DNA of 64,000 nt from Paenibacillus sophorae (GTDB taxonomy: Bacteria > Bacillota > Bacilli > Paenibacillales > Paenibacillaceae): contig NZ_CP076607.1 of assembly GCF_018966525.1 (NCBI RefSeq), forward strand, positions 3,534,001 to 3,598,000. Direction: 5' to 3'. A model generated the notes under the pieces. The model was not told the DNA's origin. It was given only the letters and a program-made list of their open reading frames with translations, and did not search any database. The position numbers and the translations under genes are program-made. Shown in pieces: positions 34,859-43,740 of this stretch (position 1 is its first letter; every line of letters starts with the position of its first letter).

Positions 34859-34916
34859 GCGCGTGAAAATTAAGTTAACGGATCATCCCCAAACATGTAT
34901 CGTTCTATAGACAACC

Positions 34917-34943
34917 TTTCATCATATGAAAAATTCATAATAG
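34917..34943 (+). promoter_or_regulatory. 27-bp double-dyad element, copy B
   Basis: TTTCATCATATGAAA overlaps ATGAAAAATTCAT, then AATAG. It sits 171 bp before the RTP-homologue start and differs from copy A (25066-25092) at one base. B. subtilis rtp has RTP-binding Ter sites upstream and is autoregulated, so this is the natural candidate operator for the encoded protein. Confidence 0.55.
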
Positions 34944-35052
34944 AAAAAATAATAAACGCTCCCCAGACCATACTACCTTATTCATCAATAATTCTATCCA
35001 GCAGCAAACTCACTCTTGAAAAAGTCCCCGGGCAAATCATCCAAAAGTCATA

Positions 35053-35082
35053 TTGTGAAATTTGATAAACAGTGATTATATA
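35053..35082 (+). promoter_or_regulatory. Candidate rtp promoter
   Basis: TTGTGA (35053-35058), an 18-bp spacer and TATATA (35077-35082), 33 bp before the ATG. Confidence 0.55.
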
Positions 35083-35114
35083 GAGATATTGAGAATAAAC
35101 GGAGGAGGTCTTTC

Positions 35115-35474
35115 ATGGCTTTTATGATTGCCCAAAGGGCGTTTATCAAGCTGTATCTTATTACCATGGTCGAACAGCATCACGGCTACGGCTATCAAAT
35201 GCTCGAGGATATGCGGAGAGATTTTAAAAGTCATGGCTACAACCCACCGCAGAGCGAGATCTACCGTGCCCTCCACGAGTTGGTGCAGCAGGGCATTCTA
35301 TACCGGACCAAACAGCTCAAGGGAAATGATCCCAAAGTTGATTTCCAGGAAATTGTTCTTTATCATTTCACGCCGGACGGAGCCGAGAAAGCGAAGCTGT
35401 ACAAGAAGCAGGTAAAGACCGATCTTGACCGGTGCCTGGGCATACTAAACAAAGCGGTAGCAGACAATTATTAA
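35115..35474 (+). CDS. rtp: Replication terminator protein (RTP) homologue
   Basis: A 119-residue winged-helix DNA-binding protein. It aligns almost end to end with B. subtilis RTP as I recall that sequence: QRAFIKLYLITMVEQ, SEIYRALHELVQQGIL, QEIVLYHF, KAKLYKKQVKTDLDRC and the C-terminal ADNY have direct counterparts. RTP dimers bind overlapping sites in Ter DNA and arrest replication forks in one direction. PadR regulators share the fold, but the long C-terminal dimerisation helix LDRCLGILNKAVADN favours RTP. CGGAGGAGG precedes the ATG. Whether it stops forks or only regulates genes here is not known. Confidence 0.82.
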   Translation: MAFMIAQRAFIKLYLITMVEQHHGYGYQMLEDMRRDFKSHGYNPPQSEIYRALHELVQQGILYRTKQLKGNDPKVDFQEIVLYHFTPDGAEKAKLYKKQVKTDLDRCLGILNKAVADNY

Positions 35475-35527
35475 AAGCACTCAGCCCGGCACGGGACGGT
35501 GATATTTCCAGCCAGTCCCCGCCCTGA

Positions 35528-35533
35528 TATAAT
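35528..35533 (+). promoter_or_regulatory. -10 element upstream of the GpsB-like gene
   Basis: TATAAT with TTTCCA 17 bp upstream (35505-35510), 45 bp before the start codon. Confidence 0.45.
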
Positions 35534-35577
35534 AAGTAAAGCTGAATGAGAACCAGTCAACGATGGAGGTAGTTTAG

Positions 35578-35952
35578 ATGGATGAACATATGAAGCGAAG
35601 ACTGGACAAGCAGAGAAAGCTGTTCAGTCAGCTTGGGATTGCGCTTGATGCGTTAACCATTCATGAGAAAGAGTTCAGTATGAAATTACGCGGATACGAT
35701 CCGGAGGAAGTAGATACTTTTTTGGACAGTGTCATTAAGGACTATGAGCGGTTCTATGCAACCATCGCTGATTTAATGGACAAATGGCAGGAGCAGCAGA
35801 TCACTCTGCGCGAAATGAAAGCTGAAAATAAGCAGACACCGCCGCCCGTTATCCGGGGAATCGATCCGAAAGAGATCGAAGAGACCATTCTCAGGCTTGA
35901 GGCCGGCGTCCGCCAGCTTAAGGAACGCGTTCAGCGCAGTGAGATCATTTAG
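35578..35952 (+). CDS. DivIVA-domain protein, GpsB-like
   Basis: A 124-residue cytoplasmic coiled-coil protein. LTIHEKEFSMKLRGYDPEEVDTFLDSVIKDYE matches the membrane-binding N-terminal domain shared by DivIVA and GpsB, followed by a coiled coil and a short helical C-terminal segment (EETILRLEAGVRQLKERV) like the GpsB trimerisation domain. GpsB coordinates cell-wall synthases with division. Size favours GpsB over DivIVA, but Paenibacillus genomes can have more than one such protein, so I give no symbol. TGGAGG precedes the ATG at normal distance. Confidence 0.82.
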   Translation: MDEHMKRRLDKQRKLFSQLGIALDALTIHEKEFSMKLRGYDPEEVDTFLDSVIKDYERFYATIADLMDKWQEQQITLREMKAENKQTPPPVIRGIDPKEIEETILRLEAGVRQLKERVQRSEII

Positions 35953-36014
35953 CCTCCGGACTTGTACAGAAAATAATGGCTCACGCTGGTCATCAGGACG
36001 GAGGTTGTACTTTT

Positions 36015-38702
36015 TTGGTGAATAAAAATGTGATGAATTTGAAAATCCGCGGAAAAATCGCTCTCGGTTACATAATGATTTTAGTGCTGCTCGGGCTTTT
36101 TCTAATTATTGTGCAGGGACGGATTGCAGAGCTTGAGAAGGAAACCGTAATGCTGAGCGGGCATGATATGCAGGTGCATGAGCTTACTTTTCAAATGGAG
36201 AGAAATATACTGGATATGGAGACCGGCCAGCGGGGCTATGCGCTTACAGGCAACGACTCTTATCTTGCTCCCTACTATGACGGGCTGGAGAAATGGCAGG
36301 TAAATTACTCTGATTTGAAGGAACTGATTAAGGGAAGTACCTCCCAGGTTGAAAATCTGGAGAGTATCAGGAAGAATATCGAAGCCTGGATCGTCAAAGC
36401 GGGCCAATATGTGGTCGAACTCAAACAAGCGGGCCGGGATGATGAGGTGACCGCATTTTTTCATGCCGATACCGGCAAAGCGATTGTTGAACAAATTCGC
36501 AGCGAGTCGCAGCATTTCCGTGATGTTGAACAAGCCGCCACAGCAAAGCGGATCAGCGATCTCAAGTCCCGCAACCACCAGCTGCTTGTTACCATGTATA
36601 TCTTGTGGAGCCTGGTGGCGATAGTCTCCATTGCCGCTTCCGTCCTGATTACCGACAATATCGTCAAGACGTTGAAGAACGTGATTGACGCCATCAACCA
36701 TATCGCCGACGGAAACAGCAAAGCAAGACGAATTGAGGTAAAGACCCAGGACGAGATCTCCGATCTCGCTACAGCGACAAACCGTCTATTGGAGAACGCG
36801 GAAAGAGAGCAGCGGTTCAGCGATCAGCTCACCAATATGTCGGTAAAACTTCAGGAAAAAACGGCCCCCGCTGCTTTATGCGATACCTTCCTGAGCAAGC
36901 TGGCGACAATCCTTGAGATACAGTACGGCGCGGTGTACATTGCTCAAGACTACTATGGCGATTCTCTGCTGAGGATTAGTTCCTATGCGGGCGGCAATGA
37001 GGGTTTGAGCCCAGGCAAAGAAAAAATATTGCTGGGTGAGGGCTTGGTAGGTCAATGCGCGCTTGATCAGAATATTCTGAAGCTTGAAGAGCTGCCGGAC
37101 GGGTATATTCATATCAGCTCAGGTCTCGGAAGAACCCCGCCAAGACAGGCGGTGATTGCCCCTGTTGTTTTTGAGAACAGAACAGTTGCGGTGGTTGAGA
37201 TTGCCTCACTCATGAAATGGGTGCCCGATCATTTCAAGCTGCTGGAACAGATGCTGGGATTGTTTGCCGTTTCGGTTAATTCGGTTATGACCCGGATGCA
37301 AATCCAGCATCTCTATGCTGAAGCCCAGACAATGAATGAGGAGCTGCAGAACCAGTCTGAAGAGCTGCAATCCCAGACTCACGAACTGATTAACGTGAAC
37401 AGCAAACTGGAATCGCAAAAGCAGGTTGCGGAGAATTCGGCTTCGGAACTGGAGAAAATGAACGAGGAGCTAGAGAGAAGCTCCCGTTACAAATCAGAGT
37501 TTCTGGCCAATATGTCGCATGAGCTGCGGACCCCGCTTAACAGCATGCTGCTGCTGTCGCAGATTTTATCCGAGAACCACACCGGCAACTTGACAGAGGA
37601 GCAGCTTAGCTATGCATCAGTCATTCATTCCTCGGGCAGTGATCTGCTGGCGATCATTAACGATATTTTGGATTTATCCAAGGTTGAGGCCGGAAAAATG
37701 CTAATTGAAACGAGTGCCGTCAATCTTACCGAATTCCCGAACTTATTTGAGGGGTATTTCGGCAAGACAGCGGAGTCCAAAAATCTCGAGTTCAGTGTCG
37801 TTTTGGAAGCTGGAACACCCGATATCTTCTATACAGATGAACTGCGTCTGCATCAAATCCTCCGAAATCTGCTATCCAACGCCTTTAAATTTACGGAAGA
37901 GGGCGGAGTGAAACTGTCAATCTCCAAGCTTAACACCTTTTCTTCAAAAGGGTATACCCCAGCGGGACCGGTGCTGGCTTTTGCCGTAATCGACAGCGGC
38001 ATAGGAATACCTCCGGATAAACGCGATCTGATATTTGAGGCGTTCCAGCAGGCGGATGGCTCAACTGCGCGCAAATTCGGCGGAACGGGACTTGGGCTGT
38101 CCATTTCCCAGCAGCTTTCGAAGCTGCTTGGCGGGCATCTTACGGTGGAGAGCAAACCGAAAGAGGGCAGTATCTTCACGCTGTATCTTCCTTATTTGGA
38201 AGAAGAAAGTGATCCGAAAGATTACAGTCTCGATTCCGAGGCGGCGGCAGCGCTTGAACGCGGAGCTGACGACAGCGGCGATGCTGAGGAGGCGCGAGTG
38301 GACGGGAAATATCTTCGGCTGGTGGGCAAAACGGTTCTTCTAGTTGATGATGACCCGCGAAATATATATGCGCTGACACAGACGCTTGAGAAGTACAGCA
38401 TGCATGTGCTCACGGCCCAGAACGGATTCGAATGCCTTCAGCGGGTCAGAGAGAATCCCGGAATCGACATTATGCTTCTGGACATTATGATGCCGGTATT
38501 GGATGGCTACGATACGTTATCCATCCTTCGCGAAGAACTGTTAAAGCACGACCTTCCCATTATTGCGGTGTCCGCCAAGACAAAGAATGAAGAGCGGGAG
38601 AAATGCCTGGCTGCGGGAGCGACCGATTTTATTAAGAAACCCGTGATTATTAAGGATCTTCTTACGATTATGTCCTATTATTTGAGCAGCAAAGCCGCAT
38701 AA
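36015..38702 (+). CDS. Hybrid sensor histidine kinase/response regulator
   Basis: Membrane-bound phosphorelay kinase of about 895 residues. Order: TM1; a CHASE3-type extracellular domain with GQRGYALTGND; TM2 near residue 200; HAMP; GAF; a Gln/Glu-rich coiled coil; HisKA with phospho-acceptor His in NMSHELRTPLN; HATPase_c with NLLSNAFKF, DSGIGIP and GGTGLGLS; and a receiver domain with phospho-acceptor Asp in MLLDIMMPVLDGYD. GGAGG lies at 36000-36004, so the TTG at 36015 or GTG at 36018 is the likely start rather than the ATG at 35976. No partner regulator is adjacent. Confidence 0.9.
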   Translation: MVNKNVMNLKIRGKIALGYIMILVLLGLFLIIVQGRIAELEKETVMLSGHDMQVHELTFQMERNILDMETGQRGYALTGNDSYLAPYYDGLEKWQVNYSDLKELIKGSTSQVENLESIRKNIEAWIVKAGQYVVELKQAGRDDEVTAFFHADTGKAIVEQIRSESQHFRDVEQAATAKRISDLKSRNHQLLVTMYILWSLVAIVSIAASVLITDNIVKTLKNVIDAINHIADGNSKARRIEVKTQDEISDLATATNRLLENAEREQRFSDQLTNMSVKLQEKTAPAALCDTFLSKLATILEIQYGAVYIAQDYYGDSLLRISSYAGGNEGLSPGKEKILLGEGLVGQCALDQNILKLEELPDGYIHISSGLGRTPPRQAVIAPVVFENRTVAVVEIASLMKWVPDHFKLLEQMLGLFAVSVNSVMTRMQIQHLYAEAQTMNEELQNQSEELQSQTHELINVNSKLESQKQVAENSASELEKMNEELERSSRYKSEFLANMSHELRTPLNSMLLLSQILSENHTGNLTEEQLSYASVIHSSGSDLLAIINDILDLSKVEAGKMLIETSAVNLTEFPNLFEGYFGKTAESKNLEFSVVLEAGTPDIFYTDELRLHQILRNLLSNAFKFTEEGGVKLSISKLNTFSSKGYTPAGPVLAFAVIDSGIGIPPDKRDLIFEAFQQADGSTARKFGGTGLGLSISQQLSKLLGGHLTVESKPKEGSIFTLYLPYLEEESDPKDYSLDSEAAAALERGADDSGDAEEARVDGKYLRLVGKTVLLVDDDPRNIYALTQTLEKYSMHVLTAQNGFECLQRVRENPGIDIMLLDIMMPVLDGYDTLSILREELLKHDLPIIAVSAKTKNEEREKCLAAGATDFIKKPVIIKDLLTIMSYYLSSKAA

Positions 38703-38721
38703 TTTCCGGATGAATATGTAC

Positions 38722-38761
38722 GGGCGACCCGAAACCTAACGGTGGCGGGCGCCCTTTTTTT
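38722..38761. terminator. Shared terminator after the hybrid kinase
   Basis: GGGCG and CGCCC form a stem followed by seven T residues. It lies at the convergent end with the lipoprotein gene and overlaps that gene's stop region. Confidence 0.7.
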
Positions 38762-39254
38762 CTAACACGTCAAGTAATCCCTCAGGTTCGGTAGCAGCTG
38801 ATCCCCGTACTTCCCCATTAACGTTATAATTACTACCTATCCACTGAAGCAGATAGTTTCCAGTACGCATGCCTTGTGCGAAACCTTCATTAAAATTTCT
38901 CCAATCCAGAGATTCACCAGCAGCAATCGTTCTAGCAAAATACACTTTACTAGTATCTAAGTGCGTTAAACTAACTTTGACTGGATGGCTGCTATAGTTC
39001 ACCATTAACAGCTTAAGATGACCAAATCCCGAATTTATCCTAAATGTATTAGTTACATTTGCACTTCTATTATTTGCCTTATCACTCCAGGTCTTATCAA
39101 TAATAATAGTCGTATCTACGGACTGGCTAGCTGCTACACTATATTCAGGAGTAGACGTATTCTTTTGAGCTATACTTGGTGAAGCACAAGCAGTTACAGC
39201 CGTTGTTGCCAAAGCTAGAGATAAAATCGCAAAAAAAGCCGTTTTTTCCTTCAT
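38736..39254 (-). CDS. Putative lipoprotein
   Basis: A secreted, lipid-anchored protein of 172 residues. It has a basic N-terminus (MKEKTAF), a hydrophobic core and the lipobox AVTAC with the modified Cys at residue 23. The mature part is rich in Ser, Thr and Asn and probably beta-structured. I recognise no domain. GGGAGAG precedes the ATG. The gene is more AT-rich than its neighbours, and the adjoining 39255-39490 contains a broken open stretch, so this spot may be a recent insertion or decay site. Confidence 0.75.
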   Translation of the reverse strand: MKEKTAFFAILSLALATTAVTACASPSIAQKNTSTPEYSVAASQSVDTTIIIDKTWSDKANNRSANVTNTFRINSGFGHLKLLMVNYSSHPVKVSLTHLDTSKVYFARTIAAGESLDWRNFNEGFAQGMRTGNYLLQWIGSNYNVNGEVRGSAATEPEGLLDVLEKKGARHR

Positions 39255-39322
39255 AACTTAAACTCTCCCATTTTTACATACTATGTACTCTAATAGAGTA
39301 TAAGAATTCGATACGGCAGTAG

Positions 39323-39490
39323 CGGGCTTCCGGAAGAGCATTCGCGTTCGCTCGCCCCATATTGATTGTCCGTATTGATGGTCTCGGACTGCAGCGGCTG
39401 TACGATGAAGATTTCGATTACGAGGGCGCTTATTATATTCTTAAATTGGCGGGACTTCTCTTAAAATTCATTGAAAGAATTGGATACTAA
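39323..39490 (+). other. Orphan open stretch, possible gene remnant
   Basis: A 55-codon open frame with coding-like composition ends in a TAA at 39488-39490 (segments IVRIDGLGLQRLYDEDF and YYILKLAGLLLKFIERI). It has no start codon with a ribosome binding site and a stop just upstream. It may be the C-terminal remnant of a lost gene. I cannot name the family. Confidence 0.3.
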
Positions 39491-40377
39491 TTATGATCAT
39501 ACGAGCGGTTCAGGTCGCTTACTAATTCCGGGAACCAATCGGCGAGCGTTAGAAAAGAGAAGCCCGCTGTCTGCGCTTTCGTCGTATTCATATGCCACGA
39601 CTGCGGGATGCCAAACGGAGACATATGCTCATCCACCGTCTGTTCACGGATCACGGCCTGTTTCCCCGCTGCTCCTTCAATTATGGAAATCATTTCATTA
39701 ATGGTAAGAGAGCCATCGGAGCATGCATTTACCGGTCCCGTTAATTCCGAACGACCAAGCCACAGCAGAAAGTCCGCAGCCTCATCCGAGCGGATGAAGG
39801 AAATGCGCGCTTCCGGATTCGGAATACCTAATGGCTCTTCCCGGCGGACATGTTCGATATGAAAATGCAATCTTTTCGTGTAATCATCCTCGCCCAGCAC
39901 GATCGGAAACCGGACGGCGGCCACAGGGAACGCTGCCTGCTGAATGAACACCGCTTCGGCCAGCCGTTTAGCTTCCTGATACGAAAGATCGTCTTTTCCT
40001 CCTCCTCGGAGCGGGTAAGCTTTAGGATCAAACACCTCTTCGGTCAATATTTCCGGTCTTGGGTCATATACGGATAGGCTGGAAGTCAGAATGTACCGCT
40101 TCGCTGTGTCTTTAAATATGCGGCAGGCCGCCGCCGCTTCATCCGGTGAATAACAGATATTGTCATAGACGATATCCCACACTTGATCCAGAACCGCTGA
40201 GGCAAGCATTTCCGGATTTGTACGGTCCGCGTGGATACGGTGAAGCCGATCTCCAAACGCATCGGGCGCATTGCCCCGCGTCAGAATCGTAACGTCGTTG
40301 CCCGGATCCTCCAGCAGTCGTTCAACCAGCCTTTTGCCAAAAAATCGCGTTCCGCCGAGCACCAAAATGTTCCTCAT
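39487..40377 (-). CDS. NAD-dependent epimerase/dehydratase-type protein
   Basis: Extended SDR protein of 296 residues with the N-terminal Rossmann motif VLGGTRFFGKRLVERLL. It continues with an ILTSSLSVYDP strand carrying the catalytic Ser and a downstream Tyr/Lys region (SYQEAKRLAE) that replaces the usual YxxxK by YxxxK in SYQEAK. The substrate is probably a nucleotide sugar or a related metabolite, not assignable here. I chose the ATG at 40377 behind GGAGAGGAG; the ORF is open 7 codons further. Confidence 0.8.
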   Translation of the reverse strand: MRNILVLGGTRFFGKRLVERLLEDPGNDVTILTRGNAPDAFGDRLHRIHADRTNPEMLASAVLDQVWDIVYDNICYSPDEAAAACRIFKDTAKRYILTSSLSVYDPRPEILTEEVFDPKAYPLRGGGKDDLSYQEAKRLAEAVFIQQAAFPVAAVRFPIVLGEDDYTKRLHFHIEHVRREEPLGIPNPEARISFIRSDEAADFLLWLGRSELTGPVNACSDGSLTINEMISIIEGAAGKQAVIREQTVDEHMSPFGIPQSWHMNTTKAQTAGFSFLTLADWFPELVSDLNRSYDHN

Positions 40378-40453
40378 TATTTCAACTCCTCTCCACACTA
40401 TGATTTCAGTTTACCATAGTTATCCTGGAAAGACTGAGCGACTGTTTTTCTGC

Positions 40454-40459
40454 TATAAT
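40454..40459 (+). promoter_or_regulatory. -10 element of the isochorismatase-fold gene
   Basis: TATAAT lies 34 bp before the start codon, with a weak -35. It lies in the 116-bp divergent region shared with the epimerase gene. Confidence 0.4.
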
Positions 40460-40493
40460 TTAGGTTAATGACAATACTGGGGAGGAATTTGAA

Positions 40494-41021
40494 ATGGCTG
40501 ATCCGCATACTGCGTTCATTTTGATTGATGTACAGGAGGCGATGTTTTCATATCCGGGACAGAAGCTGTATGACGAAGAAGGTGTAATGGAGCGGATCGT
40601 ATCACTGCTGGACAGGGCGCGCCGGAGCGGTACGACGGTGATTTATATTCAGCATACCGAGGATGAAGAATACACCAAGGGAACGCCTACATGGCAGATC
40701 AGTTCCAAAGTTGCTCCGATGCCTGGGGAAAAGGTCATCGAGAAGCCGACCTGGGACGCTTTTCACCTCACCGGACTTCAGGAAGAATTGCAGCGACAGG
40801 GGATTACCAATCTAATTATCGCTGGCATGCAAAGTGAATTTTGTCTCGATTCAACTTGCCGCCGGGCATTCAGCCTTGGATATTCCACTGTTCTGGTGGA
40901 AGACGCCCACAGTACGTTTGATAATGGACGGCTCTCTGGCGAAGAAATCGTACGCCACCATAACGGAGTGCTCGGAGGACGATTCGTAACCTTAAAACCT
41001 GCGAGCGAGGTAACCTTCTGA
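40494..41021 (+). CDS. Isochorismatase-family cysteine hydrolase
   Basis: Cytoplasmic amidohydrolase-like enzyme of 175 residues. It carries the family triad: Asp in ILIDVQEAMF, Lys in IEKPTWDAF and the nucleophilic Cys in GMQSEFCLDST. Members hydrolyse isochorismate, nicotinamide or other amides; the substrate cannot be chosen from sequence. GGGGAGGAATTTGAA gives a good ribosome binding site. The vanW pseudogene starts one base after its stop, so the two were probably an operon. Confidence 0.88.
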   Translation: MADPHTAFILIDVQEAMFSYPGQKLYDEEGVMERIVSLLDRARRSGTTVIYIQHTEDEEYTKGTPTWQISSKVAPMPGEKVIEKPTWDAFHLTGLQEELQRQGITNLIIAGMQSEFCLDSTCRRAFSLGYSTVLVEDAHSTFDNGRLSGEEIVRHHNGVLGGRFVTLKPASEVTF

Positions 41022-41022
41022 A

Positions 41023-41704
41023 ATGGGGAAGACACATTCGGCCTTGCAGCCTAAGAAACGTTCCCGTTTGCGTCTTTTTGCGGGTAAACACTATTTTGTC
41101 TGGAAAAGATACATCAAATGGATTACAGGGAAGGAAAAAGCGGCGGATACTTTCAGCCGGGATGTTCTGCCATGCAAGGTGTTCGAGCACGCGACCCCGC
41201 TGCTTCGCGAGCTTCGAAAAGTGGATATGCAGCTCCAATACAACAAAATTACAAATCTCAGGATGGCGGTCCAAAAACTCGACGGTTTAATAATAAGACC
41301 GGGCGAGACTTTCTCTTATTGGCGGAGGATCGGCAAGCCGACCCGGCGTCTTTCCGGATGAACAGCGAACGCAGCCGTTCGGCAGCGGGGCTACCTGCTC
41401 TTATAACTACCTGGATCTCCAGTTTAGAAATGATACGGATACTGAATATCAGCTTAAGGTGTGGCTTACCGATACGCATCTGCATGGAGAGTGGCGAGCG
41501 GCAGAACCACCGCTTTATACATACGAGGTTTATGAAAGCGATCATGCTATTTCTCTGGAACCATGGGGTGGTTACCTTCGACGCAACAGCATCCGCCGGA
41601 GGCTGATTGCCCGGGACGGCAGCACGGCCTTTGACGAGCACATTACCGACAACACCGCATTAATGATGTATGCCCCTTTGTTGAAGGGTGAGCCGCAGGC
41701 TTAA
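41023..41704 (+). pseudogene. vanW-family gene with internal deletion
   Basis: The first part (41023-41361) encodes a VanW N-terminus that runs to RPGETFSYWRRIGKPTRR and then stops out of frame. Directly after it another frame reads FPDEQRTQPFGSGATCSYNY and continues to the normal VanW C-terminus ending at 41704. In intact VanW proteins about 45-50 residues, including the conserved glycine-rich GLCQLSN core, lie between these two segments. They are missing here, and the join shifts the frame. The product is therefore almost certainly non-functional. VanW family function is poorly defined (cell-envelope association). Confidence 0.85.
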
Positions 41705-41833
41705 ACCGATTTCTTATGATCCTGCAATATTATAATCATTTTTTCAAATAAAAGGCTGATTTTTTCCGCTGCATACGTTAAATTAACAGAAGTGCTCTAC
41801 ATCAACTGACGCGTCGGAAAGGAAAACCTCATC

Positions 41834-42781
41834 ATGGATACTAAAAAACCGCCAATCCCCGTTTCGCTGCTCATGCTGATCGGGATTGTAGCCATCTCAT
41901 TTTCCGCCATTTTTATCAAATGGTCTTCAGCTCCAGCTTCCATTCAGGGAATGTACCGCTTGCTGTTCACTTCGCTTTTAATGTTTCCGTTCGTCCGCCC
42001 GTACAGTGGAGCGGCATCTGCCCTGCACCTAAAGGACCGGCTGCTGCTGACCACTTCCGGCATCATGCTGGCTTTGCATTTTTTGCTGTGGATGGGCTCG
42101 CTGGAATTTACTTCAGTTGCCAGCTCCACGATGATTATGGCGCTTGAGCCTGTTTTCATTATGATAGGGTCCTATATTCTGTACAAGGAACGCAGCGCGG
42201 TTTCCGCAATATCCGGTCTTGGCGTGGCGATTATCGGCGTCGTCTTTATCGGCTGGGGCGACATTGGCTTGTCCTCGGACAACCTAAAAGGTGACCTGCT
42301 GTCTATATTCGGAACGGTGGCGGTAGCCGCCCATCTGCTCATTGGCAAAAAGTTGGTAGCCCGGATGCCGTCCTACCTATACAGCCTAATTGTGTTCATC
42401 ATCGCCGGAGTGGTGTTCGCTCTGTACAATTGGGCTGCGGGCATCGCTTTCTTTGACTATCCGCCAAGAGAATGGGGCATTTTCGCGCTTCTCTCAATCG
42501 TACCGACTGTATTTGGGCATATCCTGTTCAACTGGCTGCTGCAGTATACGTCCGCCACTACCGTGTCCATGAATATTCTCGGAGAACCGGTAGGAGCCTG
42601 TATTCTGGCCTATTTGCTGCTTGGAGAGCGATTATCCGGCCTTCAGTGGTCCGGCGGCTTACTCGTGCTCGGCGGTCTCGCTAGTTATTTATATATGGGC
42701 AGCCGGAAAGTGGCCCGGGAAGCAGAGCGGCGGCACAGACGTGAGCAGGAACCTGAGACATTGCCGGAAAGTGCTTCTTGA
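41834..42781 (+). CDS. EamA/DMT-family transporter
   Basis: Integral membrane protein of 315 residues with about ten transmembrane helices in two EamA repeats. Recognisable segments are FIKWSSAPASIQGMYRLL in the first half and the repeat-end ALEPVFIMI. The C-terminal half repeats the pattern with MNILGEPVGACILAYLLLGE. Such proteins export metabolites or amino acids; the substrate is unknown. The C-terminal tail is charged and cytoplasmic. GGAAAGGAAAA precedes the ATG. Confidence 0.88.
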   Translation: MDTKKPPIPVSLLMLIGIVAISFSAIFIKWSSAPASIQGMYRLLFTSLLMFPFVRPYSGAASALHLKDRLLLTTSGIMLALHFLLWMGSLEFTSVASSTMIMALEPVFIMIGSYILYKERSAVSAISGLGVAIIGVVFIGWGDIGLSSDNLKGDLLSIFGTVAVAAHLLIGKKLVARMPSYLYSLIVFIIAGVVFALYNWAAGIAFFDYPPREWGIFALLSIVPTVFGHILFNWLLQYTSATTVSMNILGEPVGACILAYLLLGERLSGLQWSGGLLVLGGLASYLYMGSRKVAREAERRHRREQEPETLPESAS

Positions 42782-42842
42782 ATCGGTGAGTTTTCAACGG
42801 AATTGGACATAATGAGATTCGAAGCAAAGGAGCTTTTACTTT

Positions 42843-43679
42843 ATGTACGACGGTCACAAGGATGAGAATAAATCCGAATCGGCGGTAACTTCCTCCGTCA
42901 GCGAAGAGCTGTGGAACGAGGATACATACAGCGCTTGGATAAGCCGGTTTGGAACGCCTGAAGAAGCCGCGGCCAAGCTGCGAAATAATCCCGCCGCCAA
43001 GCTTCAGCCTCTTCTTGCCTATTTCGGGGAAGTAGACGGCAAGAAAATCATGAACCTGATGGGCTCGAACGGGGTAAAGGCGGTGGCGCTTGGACTGCTT
43101 GGCGCGGAGGTGTCTGTAGCCGACTTCTCGGAAGGCAACGCTCGTTATGCTTCTGAACTGGCGGAAGCTGCGGGAGTTCGCCTGGATTATGCCGTCTCCG
43201 ACGTATTGAATCTTCCGGAGGCTGTTCTGCGGGGAGCTTATGATATCGTCTTTGCGGAACAGGGTATCGTTCACTATTTTACCGACCTGAAGCCGTTTAT
43301 GGATACTGCGTATTCGCTGCTTGCTCCGGGAGGGCGGTTCATATTGCGGGATTTTCATCCCGTGTCGACCAAGCTGATCTCCTCTAAGGGCTCCACGGCC
43401 AAAATCCGCAAGCATAAAGTAACGGGGGATTACTTCGATACGTCGCTTGAGGAGAAACGGGTGTCCTATTCCAAGTATTCGCCGGAAGGCGGAGAAAGCA
43501 GGGACGGTACGGGCGTCGTATACTGGCGCAAATGGACGCTCGGCGAGATTGTAACCTCGGCTGCGGAAAGCGGTCTGCACATCCGTAAGCTGATTGAAGA
43601 ACCGAATCTGTCCTCGGACGTGTTCGACAAGGGCATTCCGAAGACGTTTGTGCTGACGGCGGAGAAGCCGGAGCTTTAA
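42843..43679 (+). CDS. Class I SAM-dependent methyltransferase
   Basis: A 278-residue cytoplasmic methyltransferase. The SAM-binding glycine-rich loop is degenerate (LMGSNGVKAVALGLLGAEV, about residues 68-86), followed by the acidic VADFSEGNARYA and DIVFAEQGIVHYF. The C-terminal half carries a substrate domain with YWRKWTLGEI. Relatives are commonly annotated only as class I methyltransferases. AAAGGAGCTTTTACTTT precedes the ATG. A good terminator follows. Confidence 0.85.
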   Translation: MYDGHKDENKSESAVTSSVSEELWNEDTYSAWISRFGTPEEAAAKLRNNPAAKLQPLLAYFGEVDGKKIMNLMGSNGVKAVALGLLGAEVSVADFSEGNARYASELAEAAGVRLDYAVSDVLNLPEAVLRGAYDIVFAEQGIVHYFTDLKPFMDTAYSLLAPGGRFILRDFHPVSTKLISSKGSTAKIRKHKVTGDYFDTSLEEKRVSYSKYSPEGGESRDGTGVVYWRKWTLGEIVTSAAESGLHIRKLIEEPNLSSDVFDKGIPKTFVLTAEKPEL

Positions 43680-43705
43680 GCCGAATAATCAGTATCTCAA
43701 GGAAG

Positions 43706-43740
43706 ATGCCGGGCTGCAATCAGCCTGGCATTTTTCTTTT
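43706..43740. terminator. Terminator between methyltransferase and cupin genes
   Basis: ATGCCGGGCTG pairs with CAGCCTGGCAT around CAAT, followed by TTTTTCTTTT. Confidence 0.9.
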
